Position numbers and translations under genes: made by a program. Positions 1 to 10,063 of a DNA stretch of 58,719 nucleotides are shown piece by piece; within the stretch, counting starts at the first letter, position 1; every line of letters begins with the position of its first letter. Source of the stretch: Pedobacter sp. ISL-64 (lineage in GTDB: Bacteria; Bacteroidota; Bacteroidia; Sphingobacteriales; Sphingobacteriaceae); the NCBI RefSeq assembly GCF_018613605.1, contig NZ_JAGGPU010000017.1, positions 1 to 58,719 on the forward strand. Reading direction: 5' to 3'. The notes below the pieces were generated by a model. It was not told the origin of the DNA. It did not search any database and saw only the letters and a list, made by a program, of their open reading frames with translations.

Positions 1-71
1 AAACCATAGAATACAGGTTTATTAACAAGGTTTCTGTGCTTCCGTGGCTAAAAATTATGATCTGTTATCAA

Positions 72-152
72 TCGTCATCTCGACAGAAGTGCAACGGAAC
101 GGAGAGATCTTTGAACTTGCTCTGTGGAGATTCGCGGTATCAGCGGAAAACC
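72..152. repeat. Dispersed palindromic repeat, family A, copy 1
   Basis: This copy starts with TCGTCATCTCGAC and continues through GGAGAGATCTTTGAACTT. A second copy lies at 211-302, and the two also share the stretch after that core (CTCTG, AGAT, CAGC, GGAAA blocks), so they form a direct repeat. Related copies occur at 18853, 28045, 41496 and 54038. No gene is visible between 1 and 727; apart from these repeats and a promoter motif the region is AT-rich. Confidence 0.8.
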
Positions 153-210
153 CTTAGTTCTTATTTGCCCGCAGATTTAAGATGATCGACGCAGAAACGT
201 TATAAACTTA

Positions 211-302
211 TCGTCATCTCGACTGGAGTGCAATCCCGAACTTTCGGGAGAGAGATCTTTGAACTTACTCTGCGTAGATTTGCGACACCAGCAGGAAACT
301 CT
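211..302. repeat. Dispersed palindromic repeat, family A, copy 2
   Basis: It begins TCGTCATCTCGAC like copy 1, but carries an extra small palindrome (CCCGAACTTTCGGG) in the middle before GAGAGATCTTTGAACTT. The shared downstream stretch indicates a tandem duplication of a longer unit with copy 1. Confidence 0.8.
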
Positions 303-525
303 TTTATACTAATTATAGCAAATTGTTCGTTAATAATCTTCAACAGACTTAGTTTGATATAGTAGGATGCCTGCAAGGAGAATTCTTTGAAAAATTTTAT
401 TAAAAAGCTTCATTCCAGGGGTTATTAAGCGTTCTTCTTTAAAATTAAAGGAATTGATTATTAGTGTTTTACTATTGTATTAGTTAAAATTTGTTAATTA
501 TTTAGAATAGTTCTAAATAAAGATC

Positions 526-533
526 TATATTTG
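526..533 (+). promoter_or_regulatory. Possible Bacteroidota -7 promoter element
   Basis: TATATTTG matches the TAnnTTTG -7 consensus of Bacteroidota promoters. It lies about 195 bases before the chosen start of the SGNH hydrolase gene, in AT-rich DNA. I could not identify a well-spaced -33 box, so this is a weak call. Confidence 0.3.
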
Positions 534-727
534 TTCATCATTATATGTTTGGTTAGTTGATGATAGCAAGACCTGTTTGCCTGCATTACTCAATGCAGGC
601 GAATCAGGCACTATTCCACGAAAAACTTCGATTTATTTTTTTACATACGACAGTAATAAATTTGATTGAATTGATTGTAAAAAATAGGATATTGGTATAT
701 TGTGAGCCTCTAAACATCCTTATTCGC

Positions 728-1387
728 ATGAAAAGATCATTTTTAAGCTTCCTTTTGATTTCTTTTTTAACTATAACTGCTTATGCCCAAAAGAAACCTA
801 ATTTTTGGGATGACGTGCAAACCATTAAAAAATACGATCAAATGTACAAACCACCCGTTCATCCGGTGTTATTTGTAGGAAGTTCATCCATCAGGAAGTG
901 GGACGACTGTACACAGATTTTTGCCAAATACAATGCTTTAAACCGCGGTATTGGTGGTGCTGTAATTAACGATATTATCTTTTATTTAAATGATGTTGTT
1001 TTCCCTTACCAGCCTAAGCAGATTGTACTGTATGTGGGGGAGAATGATTTACCAAACGAAACGGTTACACCTGACACTGTTTTAAACCGTACCATCCGTT
1101 TAGTGCAGGCCATTAGGGCAAAGTTACCAAGGGTGCCTATTGTTTACATCTCTATTAAACCAAGTCCGAGCAGGGATAAATTTAAAGAAAAGGCAGTAGC
1201 TTCGAATGCACTGATCAAAAAATTTTTAAGTGGAGAAGCCAATACGAAGTTTGTTAATGTTTATCCATTAATGTTAACGAAAGATGGAAAATTAAGACCA
1301 GAACTTTTTGTGGAAGATATGTTGCATATGAATGCTACAGGTTATGCCATCTGGCGAAAAGCTGTAGAACCCTATTTGCTGAAATAA
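728..1387 (+). CDS. Secreted SGNH/GDSL-family lipase or acylhydrolase
   Basis: A 219-residue exported esterase-like protein. The ATG at 728 is chosen because it opens directly onto a signal peptide (MKRSFLSF, hydrophobic core, cleavage near AYAQ); the reading frame is open further upstream to a TTG at 557, but that extension has no export signal. SGNH blocks are visible: FVGSSSIRKW is block I with the nucleophilic Ser, NRGIGG block II, YVGENDLPN block III with the oxyanion Asn, and DMLHMN block V with the catalytic Asp and His. Family members hydrolyse acyl or acetyl esters, including esters on polysaccharides. That would suit the polysaccharide locus 0.7 kb downstream, but substrate and any functional link are inference. 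Confidence 0.85.
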   Translation: MKRSFLSFLLISFLTITAYAQKKPNFWDDVQTIKKYDQMYKPPVHPVLFVGSSSIRKWDDCTQIFAKYNALNRGIGGAVINDIIFYLNDVVFPYQPKQIVLYVGENDLPNETVTPDTVLNRTIRLVQAIRAKLPRVPIVYISIKPSPSRDKFKEKAVASNALIKKFLSGEANTKFVNVYPLMLTKDGKLRPELFVEDMLHMNATGYAIWRKAVEPYLLK

Positions 1388-1416
1388 TTGGTTTTACCAC
1401 CACTGCCCGCTATTAC

Positions 1417-1607
1417 TTAGCCCCGATTGAACGGAAAGCCCACAGCGCAGTGAGGACTTGCAGTAAAAGCGGGACTGGAACACACCGAAGCACCACAGCT
1501 ATTGCGCTCCAAAAACAAGCATCATTATTTTCTTACCACCTTAGTACGCCAAAGATTTAGCCATATAAGAACATATAAGTTAATATGCTCTTTTAACTTT
1601 ATTAAAT
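1417..1607. repeat. Direct repeat, about 190 bp, copy 1
   Basis: The stretch beginning TTAGCCCCGATTGAACGG, then GCGGGACTGGAACAC, TTGCGCTCCAAAAACAAGC and a block ending ATTAAAT recurs almost unchanged at 1714-1918. Together they fill much of the 723-base gap between the SGNH hydrolase and the regulator gene. No coding frame is apparent. A diverged inverted relative lies near 22871. Confidence 0.85.
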
Positions 1608-1713
1608 GGTTTTGGCAAGCTATTTATTGTTCCCCAAAAAAGAAACTATATATTTTCTCACTACCTTAACACCCTAAATATATCACTTTAATTTATGCAT
1701 TGTATCCCGTTAC

Positions 1714-1918
1714 CTAGCCCCGATTGAACGGAAAGCCCGGAACGAAGTATGAGTGAGGACTTGTAGTGAAAGCGGGACTGGAACACAGCTAAGCACCACA
1801 GGCATTGCGCTCCAAAAACAAGCATCATTATTTTCTTACCACCTTAGTACGCCAAAGATTTAACCATATAAGACATATAAGAACATATAAGTTAACATGC
1901 TCTTTAGCTTTATTAAAT
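1714..1918. repeat. Direct repeat, about 200 bp, copy 2
   Basis: Second copy of the unit at 1417-1607. It differs by a longer first third (GCCCGGAACGAAG insertion) and by a duplicated ATATAAG block near its end. The 190 bases between this copy and the regulator gene show only simple AT-rich and TCTTTAG-type repeats. Confidence 0.85.
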
Positions 1919-2110
1919 AAGGCACCTAAGCACACCTAAGTTTTCGCTAAAGCGTATGATTACACAGATTTGGGGATTACACAGCTAGTTTTGCATTGGA
2001 ACTGGTAGTTTTGGTCTTTTAGCTTTGGTCTTTAGTCTTTCAGCTTTAGTCTTTAATCAGAATTAAAATTATATATTTATTATTGCGTTCAAATCATCCT
2101 CCCTAACCAG

Positions 2111-5029
2111 ATGAATAAACTTTTACTTGCGATTATATTTTGTTTAATAGGCTATGGTGTGCATGCCCAGGATCTTTTGGCTATTCCGCAGATTGTAAAT
2201 TATAATAATGAGCAGTATAATGCCGGCATCCAGAACTGGGACGTAGAGCAGGATAGGAACGGTATGCTTTATTTTGGCAACAACGAAGGTTTGCTCACTT
2301 TTAACGGACGCTATTGGAACCTTTTCAGGCTGCCCAATTATACCTCGGTACGTTCGGTAGGCATCGATTCTAAAAACCGCATTTATGTGGGCGGACAGGA
2401 TGAATTTGGATACTTTTACCCCAATGCACAGGGTGTTTTGAAATATACTTCTTTATTAAACCTGCTGCCAGAGAGCATGCGGAAACTGGCCGATATCTGG
2501 GGTGTTTCCATCATCAATGACGAGGTGTTTTTTAGGTCGATACATGCTATTCTGCATTATAAAGATGGAGTAATTAAAAGTTATAAAACCACCACCACCT
2601 GGCTGTTTATGGGAATGGCGAACAATAAAGTCTTTTCGCAGTCTTCAGATTCAGGTTTAATGATTTACGACCACGAAATGTGGAAACCCTTTTGTAGCGA
2701 TAGTGTTTTAAACCGCTCGAGCATTACAGCTGTTCTGCCTTATGGGGGCGATACCCTGCTGGTTTCTGTTTTGAAAAAGGGTTTCTTTCTGGTGGTTAAC
2801 CACCAGCTAATACCTTTAAAAACAAAGTTGGATCAGGTGTTTTTAAACGATAGGATTTATTTTACCAATCAGATCAGCCAGCATTTGTATGGTGTAGCCA
2901 CCACCTCAGGCGGTGTGTACATTATGAATAGCAAAGGCGAGCTGGTTCAGAAATACAATTATAGAGAAGGTTTGCAGAACAATAACGTAAGGGGTATTCT
3001 GATCGATCGTGATAAAAATATGTGGCTGGCCCTGGATGATGGAATAGCCTATGTGGCCATTAACAGTGCAGTTAAGAATATTTTTCCTGACCGTAATAAA
3101 CAGATTACCAGCTATGCTTTCCGGAAATTTAACCAATCGATCTATATTGGTACATCAAACGGCTTATACCGGGCAAAAGTAAGTTCAGGGGTACAGGATT
3201 TAAGCTACTCACCTGCCTATTTTGAAGAGGTAAAGAATACCAAAGGCCAGGTTTGGGGCCTGGATGAGATTAACAACCAGTTATTAATGGCGCATGAGGA
3301 TGGAACATTACTGGTAGAAGACAATGTAGCCAGGCCGATTTACAGCCTGATCGGAACGTGGATGTACCAAACCCCGGATAATATTTATCCGAGTAGTGAG
3401 GTAATTGCCGGAACTTATGCCGGACTGCAAAAAATAACCTATAACAACTCCAGTTTTATCAACGCGGGGAAAATAGGAGGCATTGCCGAAACCTTACGCT
3501 TTATTGTAGCAGATAACAATAATCCCGACCGCATCTGGGCATCACACCCTTACCATGGCGTATATAAAATAGAATTGCAACCCGATCATAAACGTGTGCT
3601 CCGAACCACTTTGTATACCGATAAAAGTGGTTTACCCTCCAAACTTTACAATTATGTTTTCCATATTAAAAACAGGGTAGTTATTGCGACGTCTGATGGT
3701 ATTTATGAATATGATGAAGGCAGACAAAAATTTGTCCGTTTTAAATTATTGGCCAATGTCCTAAATGGCGTTTCTGTTCAATACATGAAGGAAGATGGTG
3801 ATGGGAATATCTGGTTTGTAAGCAATAAAAAAGTAGGCGTGATCGATTTTAAACATCCTTCTGGTGCAAATCCCTTCACTATCTTTTACCTGCCCGAACT
3901 GGATGGGAAAGTAGTTGGCGGTTTTGAATCTATTTATACGCTCGATAGCAAGAATATATTTATTGGGGCAAATAAAGGGGCTTACCATATTAACTATGAA
4001 AAGTATATTCAAAACATCACCAAGCCAATTGTAACCCTAGGGCAGGTTAAATTGCTTGGAAATAAAGACAGTTTGGTATTTGGTGGTTATTTTGTGAGCA
4101 AAGGGGTAATTTCTGCTAAACAAGACCAACAAGAGATACCAGAATACATCAACAGTTTAAATTCTATCCATTTCGAATATGCTTCTACACTTTTTGAGCA
4201 CGATAAGAACATCAAATTTAGCTATCAACTGGTTGGCTTCGATCGCGAATGGTCTGCCTGGGGCACCAAAAGTGAAAAGGATTACACCAATTTGCCAGCT
4301 GGGAAATATACTTTTAACATTAAGGCCAGAACAGACGTAGGCAACGAGTCGGTCGTGGTGGGCTATACTTTTGTGGTGTTACCCGCCTGGTACAATACCA
4401 TCTGGATGAGAATTTTTTACTTGATCTTAGTTGTACTGCTCATCAGACTGATTATTAAATGGCAAAAGCGGAAACACATTAAAGAGCAGGAACGGATGAG
4501 TTATCTCCATCAGCTCGAACTGGACAGGAATGAAAAGGAAATTGTGAGGCTGCAAAACGAAAAGTTAGAAGCGGATGTAAATTATAAAAACAAAGAACTC
4601 TCTACCATGACCATGCATTTGGTTCAGCGGGGTAAAGTATTAGCCAAAATAAAAGAAGTAATATCGGCGGTAATTAAAAACCACGATATTAATGAGAGCT
4701 CGCCAAGTTTCAGGCATTTAATCAGGCTGATCAGGGATGTAGAAAAAAAGGACCAGGAATTGGATCACTTGAGCGTTCACTTTAACCATGTAAACACCGA
4801 ATTTTTCAATAAACTCAAAGACCTTTATCCTGATTTAAGTCAGAACGATTTAAAGTTTTGTGCCTATTTATCGATGAATCTATCATCAAAAGAAATGGCG
4901 CAGCTGATGAACGTAACCATTAAGGCCATCGAAGTGGGTAGATACCGTTTAAGAAAGAAGCTTCAGCTTAAACCAGAAACCAATTTATATGAGTTTCTGA
5001 TCAATATTGCCCGTCAAAAGACATCTTAA
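2111..5029 (+). CDS. Membrane-spanning Reg_prop/Y_Y_Y regulator with LuxR-like HTH
   Basis: A 972-residue regulator. After a signal peptide (cleavage near VHAQ) comes a long periplasmic beta-propeller of Reg_prop-type repeats (roughly 30-650), then a Y_Y_Y immunoglobulin-like domain (about 680-755, FSYQLVGFDREWSAWG), one transmembrane helix (about 760-782, WMRIFYLILVVLLIRLII), a charged coiled coil (about 790-840) and a C-terminal helix-turn-helix (about 905-965, LSSKEMAQLMNVTIKAIEVG). There is no kinase or receiver domain, so it is not a classical hybrid two-component system. Such proteins sense a glycan fragment in the periplasm and control the adjacent locus. It sits 260 bases before susC in the same orientation and is the likely activator of it; that role is inferred from position and architecture. 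Confidence 0.88.
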   Translation: MNKLLLAIIFCLIGYGVHAQDLLAIPQIVNYNNEQYNAGIQNWDVEQDRNGMLYFGNNEGLLTFNGRYWNLFRLPNYTSVRSVGIDSKNRIYVGGQDEFGYFYPNAQGVLKYTSLLNLLPESMRKLADIWGVSIINDEVFFRSIHAILHYKDGVIKSYKTTTTWLFMGMANNKVFSQSSDSGLMIYDHEMWKPFCSDSVLNRSSITAVLPYGGDTLLVSVLKKGFFLVVNHQLIPLKTKLDQVFLNDRIYFTNQISQHLYGVATTSGGVYIMNSKGELVQKYNYREGLQNNNVRGILIDRDKNMWLALDDGIAYVAINSAVKNIFPDRNKQITSYAFRKFNQSIYIGTSNGLYRAKVSSGVQDLSYSPAYFEEVKNTKGQVWGLDEINNQLLMAHEDGTLLVEDNVARPIYSLIGTWMYQTPDNIYPSSEVIAGTYAGLQKITYNNSSFINAGKIGGIAETLRFIVADNNNPDRIWASHPYHGVYKIELQPDHKRVLRTTLYTDKSGLPSKLYNYVFHIKNRVVIATSDGIYEYDEGRQKFVRFKLLANVLNGVSVQYMKEDGDGNIWFVSNKKVGVIDFKHPSGANPFTIFYLPELDGKVVGGFESIYTLDSKNIFIGANKGAYHINYEKYIQNITKPIVTLGQVKLLGNKDSLVFGGYFVSKGVISAKQDQQEIPEYINSLNSIHFEYASTLFEHDKNIKFSYQLVGFDREWSAWGTKSEKDYTNLPAGKYTFNIKARTDVGNESVVVGYTFVVLPAWYNTIWMRIFYLILVVLLIRLIIKWQKRKHIKEQERMSYLHQLELDRNEKEIVRLQNEKLEADVNYKNKELSTMTMHLVQRGKVLAKIKEVISAVIKNHDINESSPSFRHLIRLIRDVEKKDQELDHLSVHFNHVNTEFFNKLKDLYPDLSQNDLKFCAYLSMNLSSKEMAQLMNVTIKAIEVGRYRLRKKLQLKPETNLYEFLINIARQKTS

Positions 5030-5212
5030 GCCGATGTTTTTGTTACAATTGAAACATTTTCTATTGAAATAAGTTAATTATCTGATTTTCAGTATTTTTA
5101 TCGCTTGCCTGTAGGGCTTATGTAGGTCTGTATTTCTTTTTTTTAAGTGAATTGAGGGCTTCTGTATGGTTCGTGTAGTAGCAACAAATTCTGCTATTGT
5201 TACGCACCGCTA

Positions 5213-5220
5213 TAGATTTG
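5213..5220 (+). promoter_or_regulatory. Predicted promoter of the SusC/SusD operon
   Basis: TAGATTTG matches the Bacteroidota TAnnTTTG -7 element, 70 bases before the susC start. The predicted leader contains a short hairpin (CGGGG at 5231-5235 pairing with CCCCG at 5246-5250). The gap 5030-5289 otherwise holds nothing recognisable. Confidence 0.5.
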
Positions 5221-5289
5221 ATTTATGAAACGGGGCCACCAAACTCCCCGGTCATAAACTAACCAAATATTAACTTAAAACTAATTTCT

Positions 5290-8200
5290 ATGAGAGGAAG
5301 ATTTACATTCGTATTCTTCGTTTACTGTATCTTGGCATTTCCCTTTGCCTTATTGGCACAAGACATTCCCGTTACAGGAAAAGTAACAGAACAAAATGGT
5401 GCGCCGTTACCTGGCGTAACCGTTAAGCTTGACGGAACAACTAAGGCAGCATCTACTGATGCCAATGGGGTTTTTAGCATTCAGGCACCTGTGGGTGGAA
5501 AAATAACCATCAGTTTAATTGGCATGGCCACGCAAACGGTAACTGTTCCGGCAGGAGGCCGTATCAATGTTTCGCTTACAGCCGATTCTAAAGATTTAAC
5601 AGAAGTGGTTGTTGTGGGTTATGGTACACAGAAAAAAGCCCTGGTAACCGGATCAATCTCCAGCGTAAAGGCAAAAGATCTGGAATCGATGCCTATTAAC
5701 AGAGTAGAGCAAGCTTTACAGGGAAGAACATCTGGTTTAACCATTGCAAGTGGTAACGGACAGCCAGGATCGGCTTCAACTGTGAGGGTGAGGGGCTTCA
5801 CCTCTTTTGCATCTTCTGGTAATAACGATCCGCTTTGGGTTGTTGATGGTGTAATTGTAGATAATGGCGGGATCGGTTATTTAAATCAGTCAGATATCGA
5901 ATCTATTGAGGTTTTAAAAGATGCAGCTTCGCAGGCAATTTATGGTGCCAGAGCCGCAAACGGCGTAATTATTATCTCAACCAAGAAGGGTAAAGAAGGA
6001 AGGTTAGCTATAAATTACAATGGATTTTACGGTACACAAGCACCAGCTAAAAAGCTCAAATTGCTAAACGCAAGTGAATACGCAACAATCAGGAATGAAG
6101 CCTATTCAAATAGCTATAATGCAGCAACCGATGGCCCTTTAACACTTCCGTATGCAAATCCATCATCTTATGGAGAAGGTACTGATTGGCAATCGGTTGT
6201 TTTTAATAACGACGCCCGCAGACAGACCCATGAGTTTAGCGTTTCGGGCGGAACGAATAAATCTACCTTTTATACTTCTTTTGGTTATCTGGATCAGGAA
6301 GGTATTGTAGCCACACCGATTTCTAATTTTAATCGCGCTAACATTCGCCTTAATTCTACATTTAAGCCTGCTAAGTGGATAAGCTTTGGTGAGAATTTAG
6401 GCTATAGCCATTCGGTTAACAGCTCATTAGGTAATACCAATAGCGAGTTCGGTGGTCCTTTAAGTTCAGCAATCCATTTAGATCCAATTACCCCGGTTAT
6501 TCAAACCGACCCAACGGCTATAGGCAAGTCTCCTTATACCATTGCGAATATTATTAGAGACCCCGCAACAGGATTTCCTTATGGTATTTCAGGCCCTGTT
6601 GGTCAGGAAATGAGTAACCCGCTGGCTTATATTCAAACCAGATTGGGTAACTACGGTTGGGACCACAACATTGTTGGTAATGCTTTTTTAGAAATTGAGC
6701 CTATTGAAAATTTAAAATTCAGATCTTCATTAGGAACTAAACTTGCTTTTTATGGTTCTGAGTCTTATACCCCTTTATTCTGGTTAAGCCCATCTAATAC
6801 AAATACCAAGACGAATTTCTATCGTGAGATGAATATGACCTTAAATTATAACTGGGAAAATACCATTAGCTACTCAAAAAGTTTTGGTAAACACCATGCA
6901 TACGCCATTTTTGGTCAAGGTTATTATATGGACAATAATAACCGTGGCTTAAACGTAAGGTTCAACAATATCATTGCGCAAGACTTTTATCAGGCTAATT
7001 TAAATTATAAACCGGCCACTGCCGATATTCAGGGTGACGGTAGTGATGGTACCTTGCATGTTGTTAACTCTTTATTTACCCGCGTAACTTATGATTATGA
7101 TGAAAAATATCTATTTACGGGTATTGTTCGTCGTGATGGTTCTTCACGCTTTGGTACGAACAACCGATTTGGTTACTTTCCTTCAGCCTCAATAGGATGG
7201 GTGCCTACAAAAGAAGGTTTCTGGAAAGAAAACAAGATCGTTAATTTCTTAAAATTACGCGGCAGCTATGGAATTACAGGAAACGATGCCATTGGTGATT
7301 TCAGTTATGTATCATTGGTGAATAGCGGGCGTAATTATTCTTTTGGTACTACAGATGTAAGTACTATCGGATGGAGTCCGGCTGCTTTATCAAATCCTGA
7401 TTTGAAATGGGAAGAAACTCACCAAATAGATATAGGTTTGGATGCTACTTTATTTAACGATTTTACGCTTAGTGCTTCTTACTTCAAAAAGAAAACTATT
7501 GGCGTATTGCAAACACCATCTATCCCGCTTTATTTAGGTGCAGCTGGTGGTGCCGCAGAAAATGTTGGCGATATGCAGAACACCGGTATAGAATTCGAAG
7601 TCGGCTACAGAAAAAAAATCGGAGAACTTAGTTTAGGTATCAACGCTAATATCTCAACCTTGAAAAATAAGGTAACCAAGTTATTGCCCGGAAGAGAGTT
7701 TATTGAAGATAACGCACAGAGCTTTCAAGGCATGGGTAACTTTACCCGTACCGCACTTGGACGTGCATTCAATGAGTTTTATGGATATGAAGTGGCTGGT
7801 ATTTTCCAATCACAAGCAGAAATTAATGCTTACACAGGGCCAGGTGGTACAATACTGCAACCTTCTGCAAAACCCGGAGATATTAAATTTGCCAATTTAG
7901 ATGGAAATGAAACGATAAATGGTAGTGATCGAACTTATTTGGGTAGTCCGCTTCCAAAATATACCTACGGTATTACCATTAATCTGGCTTATAAAAACTT
8001 TGATTTTGTTGCCTTCGGAAACGGTGTAGGCGGAAATATGATCTTCCAGGGATTAAGACGTTTAGATGTAACTTATGGAAACTGGCAACAATCAGTTCTT
8101 GATAGATGGACGCCTACAAACCCATCCACTACTGTTCCGCGTGTTGCAGATAAGGATCTTAACGGAAACTACACAAAGTTCTCTAAAAATTATTTGGAAA

Positions 8201-8433
8201 AAGGAGATTACTTCCGTTTAAAAACCCTTCAGGTAGGATATAATCTTCCAGCTAATGTGATTAAAAAAATTGGCGCACAAAAAGTCCGGGTATATCTGAT
8301 GAGTGAAAACCTTTGGACCATTACAAAATATTCAGGTTACGATCCCGAAATCGGTGGAACTGTATTGGGGGTAGATAGAGGTATTTATCCACAGGCCCGT
8401 TCGTTTATGGTAGGTTTAAATGTTGGATTCTAA
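5290..8433 (+). CDS. SusC/RagA-type TonB-dependent outer-membrane transporter
   Basis: A 1047-residue SusC-family protein. Signal peptide (cleavage near LLAQ), carboxypeptidase-regulatory-like domain (about 28-105), TonB-box region EVVVVGYGTQKKALVTGSI (about 112-130), plug domain (about 130-240, with VRVRGF and DPLWVVDGV), and a 22-strand barrel ending in the aromatic C-terminus VGLNVGF expected of a barrel protein. It should import oligosaccharides across the outer membrane using TonB energy, with the downstream SusD as its lid. Length is normal for the family. Eleven bases separate it from susD, so the two are one operon. Confidence 0.96.
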   Translation: MRGRFTFVFFVYCILAFPFALLAQDIPVTGKVTEQNGAPLPGVTVKLDGTTKAASTDANGVFSIQAPVGGKITISLIGMATQTVTVPAGGRINVSLTADSKDLTEVVVVGYGTQKKALVTGSISSVKAKDLESMPINRVEQALQGRTSGLTIASGNGQPGSASTVRVRGFTSFASSGNNDPLWVVDGVIVDNGGIGYLNQSDIESIEVLKDAASQAIYGARAANGVIIISTKKGKEGRLAINYNGFYGTQAPAKKLKLLNASEYATIRNEAYSNSYNAATDGPLTLPYANPSSYGEGTDWQSVVFNNDARRQTHEFSVSGGTNKSTFYTSFGYLDQEGIVATPISNFNRANIRLNSTFKPAKWISFGENLGYSHSVNSSLGNTNSEFGGPLSSAIHLDPITPVIQTDPTAIGKSPYTIANIIRDPATGFPYGISGPVGQEMSNPLAYIQTRLGNYGWDHNIVGNAFLEIEPIENLKFRSSLGTKLAFYGSESYTPLFWLSPSNTNTKTNFYREMNMTLNYNWENTISYSKSFGKHHAYAIFGQGYYMDNNNRGLNVRFNNIIAQDFYQANLNYKPATADIQGDGSDGTLHVVNSLFTRVTYDYDEKYLFTGIVRRDGSSRFGTNNRFGYFPSASIGWVPTKEGFWKENKIVNFLKLRGSYGITGNDAIGDFSYVSLVNSGRNYSFGTTDVSTIGWSPAALSNPDLKWEETHQIDIGLDATLFNDFTLSASYFKKKTIGVLQTPSIPLYLGAAGGAAENVGDMQNTGIEFEVGYRKKIGELSLGINANISTLKNKVTKLLPGREFIEDNAQSFQGMGNFTRTALGRAFNEFYGYEVAGIFQSQAEINAYTGPGGTILQPSAKPGDIKFANLDGNETINGSDRTYLGSPLPKYTYGITINLAYKNFDFVAFGNGVGGNMIFQGLRRLDVTYGNWQQSVLDRWTPTNPSTTVPRVADKDLNGNYTKFSKNYLEKGDYFRLKTLQVGYNLPANVIKKIGAQKVRVYLMSENLWTITKYSGYDPEIGGTVLGVDRGIYPQARSFMVGLNVGF

Positions 8434-8444
8434 AAAAAAATAAA

Positions 8445-9971
8445 ATGAAAAAGAATATTTTAGCTATTGCAGCCCTTTTAACCGCTTCTCAACTAATCGT
8501 TTCTTGTCAAAAACAACTGGATGTAAATCCGCGTGAACGTATTCTGGAGACAGGTTATTATCAAACCCAGCAGCAGGCTTTTACTGGTTTGGTAGCTGTT
8601 TATGATCAATTGGGTAATCAGTCTAGTGGCTACCTCACAAAACTTAATTTATTTAGCTCTGCATCAGATGATCATTTCGCCGGTGCCGATTCTCCATCAG
8701 ATTTAGGAGATATGCAAGCGATGAATAACTATACGGTAAACTCATTATCAGGTGCCCCAAGTTATTTATGGAGTAAGGGTTTTACCGGTGTTTACCGTGC
8801 AAATGTTTTATTGAAAAAAATAGAAGGTATTACAATGGATGCTTCAACCAAGGCAAGGTATATTGCCGAAGCTAAAGCATTGCGTGCTATATTTTATTTT
8901 GATTTGGTACGTATCTTCAAAAATATACCATTAATCTTAGCACCGGTAGAGCCTTCTGGTATGTTTGATGTTACGCAGGTTGCCCCCGCAGATGTGTATA
9001 AACAAATAGAAAAAGATTTAGCTGAAGCGTTACCTGCTCTTCCTCTAACTATCCCTACTGCGGATGCAGGGCGTTTGAATCAAGGTGCAGTTCATGCAGT
9101 TTTAGGTAAGGTTTACTTATGGGAAGAAAAATGGGCTCCGGCAGCCGCAGAGTTTGCGCTTGTAAATGGTACGGCTCCTGGTGCAAGCACTTATGGCTAT
9201 AAATTACTTCCAAACTTTGCCGATTTATGGAATGTTAAAAACAAGTTCAATTCAGAATCTATTTTAGAACTCAGCTACAATACTACCTCTAACATGGGCT
9301 GGGGTAACGTTGGAAGCCGTGAAGGTAATGTGATGGGCATTCTGGTAGGGCCTCGTAATTATGTGCCTGTAATTGCTGCAAAAGCACCAGACTATGTTTC
9401 GGGATGGAGTGTTATGCCAATAACGAAAGAATTATTTGACTTAATTCACTACGACCCGCGTAATAAACCTACTGTTGCCAATTTAGATAGTTTGGAAAAA
9501 GCGGGTATTGTAACCTACAAACATGCCAATGATAATACCGGATATTTTGTTGAGAAATATGCGGGAAGAGTTTCTACCAAAGCAGCTGTTGGCCAGTTAG
9601 AATTAAACTTTGGTCAGAATATGTACGAAATACGTTTAGCTGATACCTACTTGATGGAAGCCGAAGCATTATTGAAAAGTGGTGCTGCAGTTGGTGCAGG
9701 TACCAGGGCTTATATTTTCCTCAATGCCGTAAGAGCCCGTGTAGGTTTAAATCCTGTTGCGGTAACCATGGATAATATCATGAAAGAAAGACGTTTGGAA
9801 CTGGTGGCTGAAGGACAAAGATGGTTTGATTTGGTGAGATGGGGACTTGCCCCAACTAAACTGGCTTCTAAAGGATTTCAGGCAAATAAAAACGAGACCT
9901 TGCCGATCCCACAGGCTGAGTTAAACAACACCAAAATTCTTCAGAGCAAAGAATGGGGTGGAACAAAATAA
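8445..9971 (+). CDS. SusD/RagB-type surface glycan-binding lipoprotein
   Basis: A 508-residue lipoprotein with lipobox LIVSC and the acylated Cys at residue 21. The N-terminal segment ETGYYQTQQQAFTGLVAVYD and the C-terminal RRLELVAEGQRWFDLVRWG are typical of RagB/SusD. The fold is TPR-like helices with a glycan-binding face and it caps the SusC barrel. It follows susC with 11 bases between and precedes the two glycosidase genes, as in a standard polysaccharide-utilisation locus. Confidence 0.95.
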   Translation: MKKNILAIAALLTASQLIVSCQKQLDVNPRERILETGYYQTQQQAFTGLVAVYDQLGNQSSGYLTKLNLFSSASDDHFAGADSPSDLGDMQAMNNYTVNSLSGAPSYLWSKGFTGVYRANVLLKKIEGITMDASTKARYIAEAKALRAIFYFDLVRIFKNIPLILAPVEPSGMFDVTQVAPADVYKQIEKDLAEALPALPLTIPTADAGRLNQGAVHAVLGKVYLWEEKWAPAAAEFALVNGTAPGASTYGYKLLPNFADLWNVKNKFNSESILELSYNTTSNMGWGNVGSREGNVMGILVGPRNYVPVIAAKAPDYVSGWSVMPITKELFDLIHYDPRNKPTVANLDSLEKAGIVTYKHANDNTGYFVEKYAGRVSTKAAVGQLELNFGQNMYEIRLADTYLMEAEALLKSGAAVGAGTRAYIFLNAVRARVGLNPVAVTMDNIMKERRLELVAEGQRWFDLVRWGLAPTKLASKGFQANKNETLPIPQAELNNTKILQSKEWGGTK

Positions 9972-10063
9972 TTGCTCATCTATACACGCTTAAAGTTTAA
10001 TTGTTAACAGGGAGAAAGCACAGTCTTTCTTCCTGTTTTTTAATCCGATTTTCATTTTTATCT

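Noticed and set aside
557..727. N-terminal extension of the SGNH hydrolase frame
   Set aside because: It starts with TTG, has no export signal, and the internal ATG at 728 opens directly onto a signal peptide.
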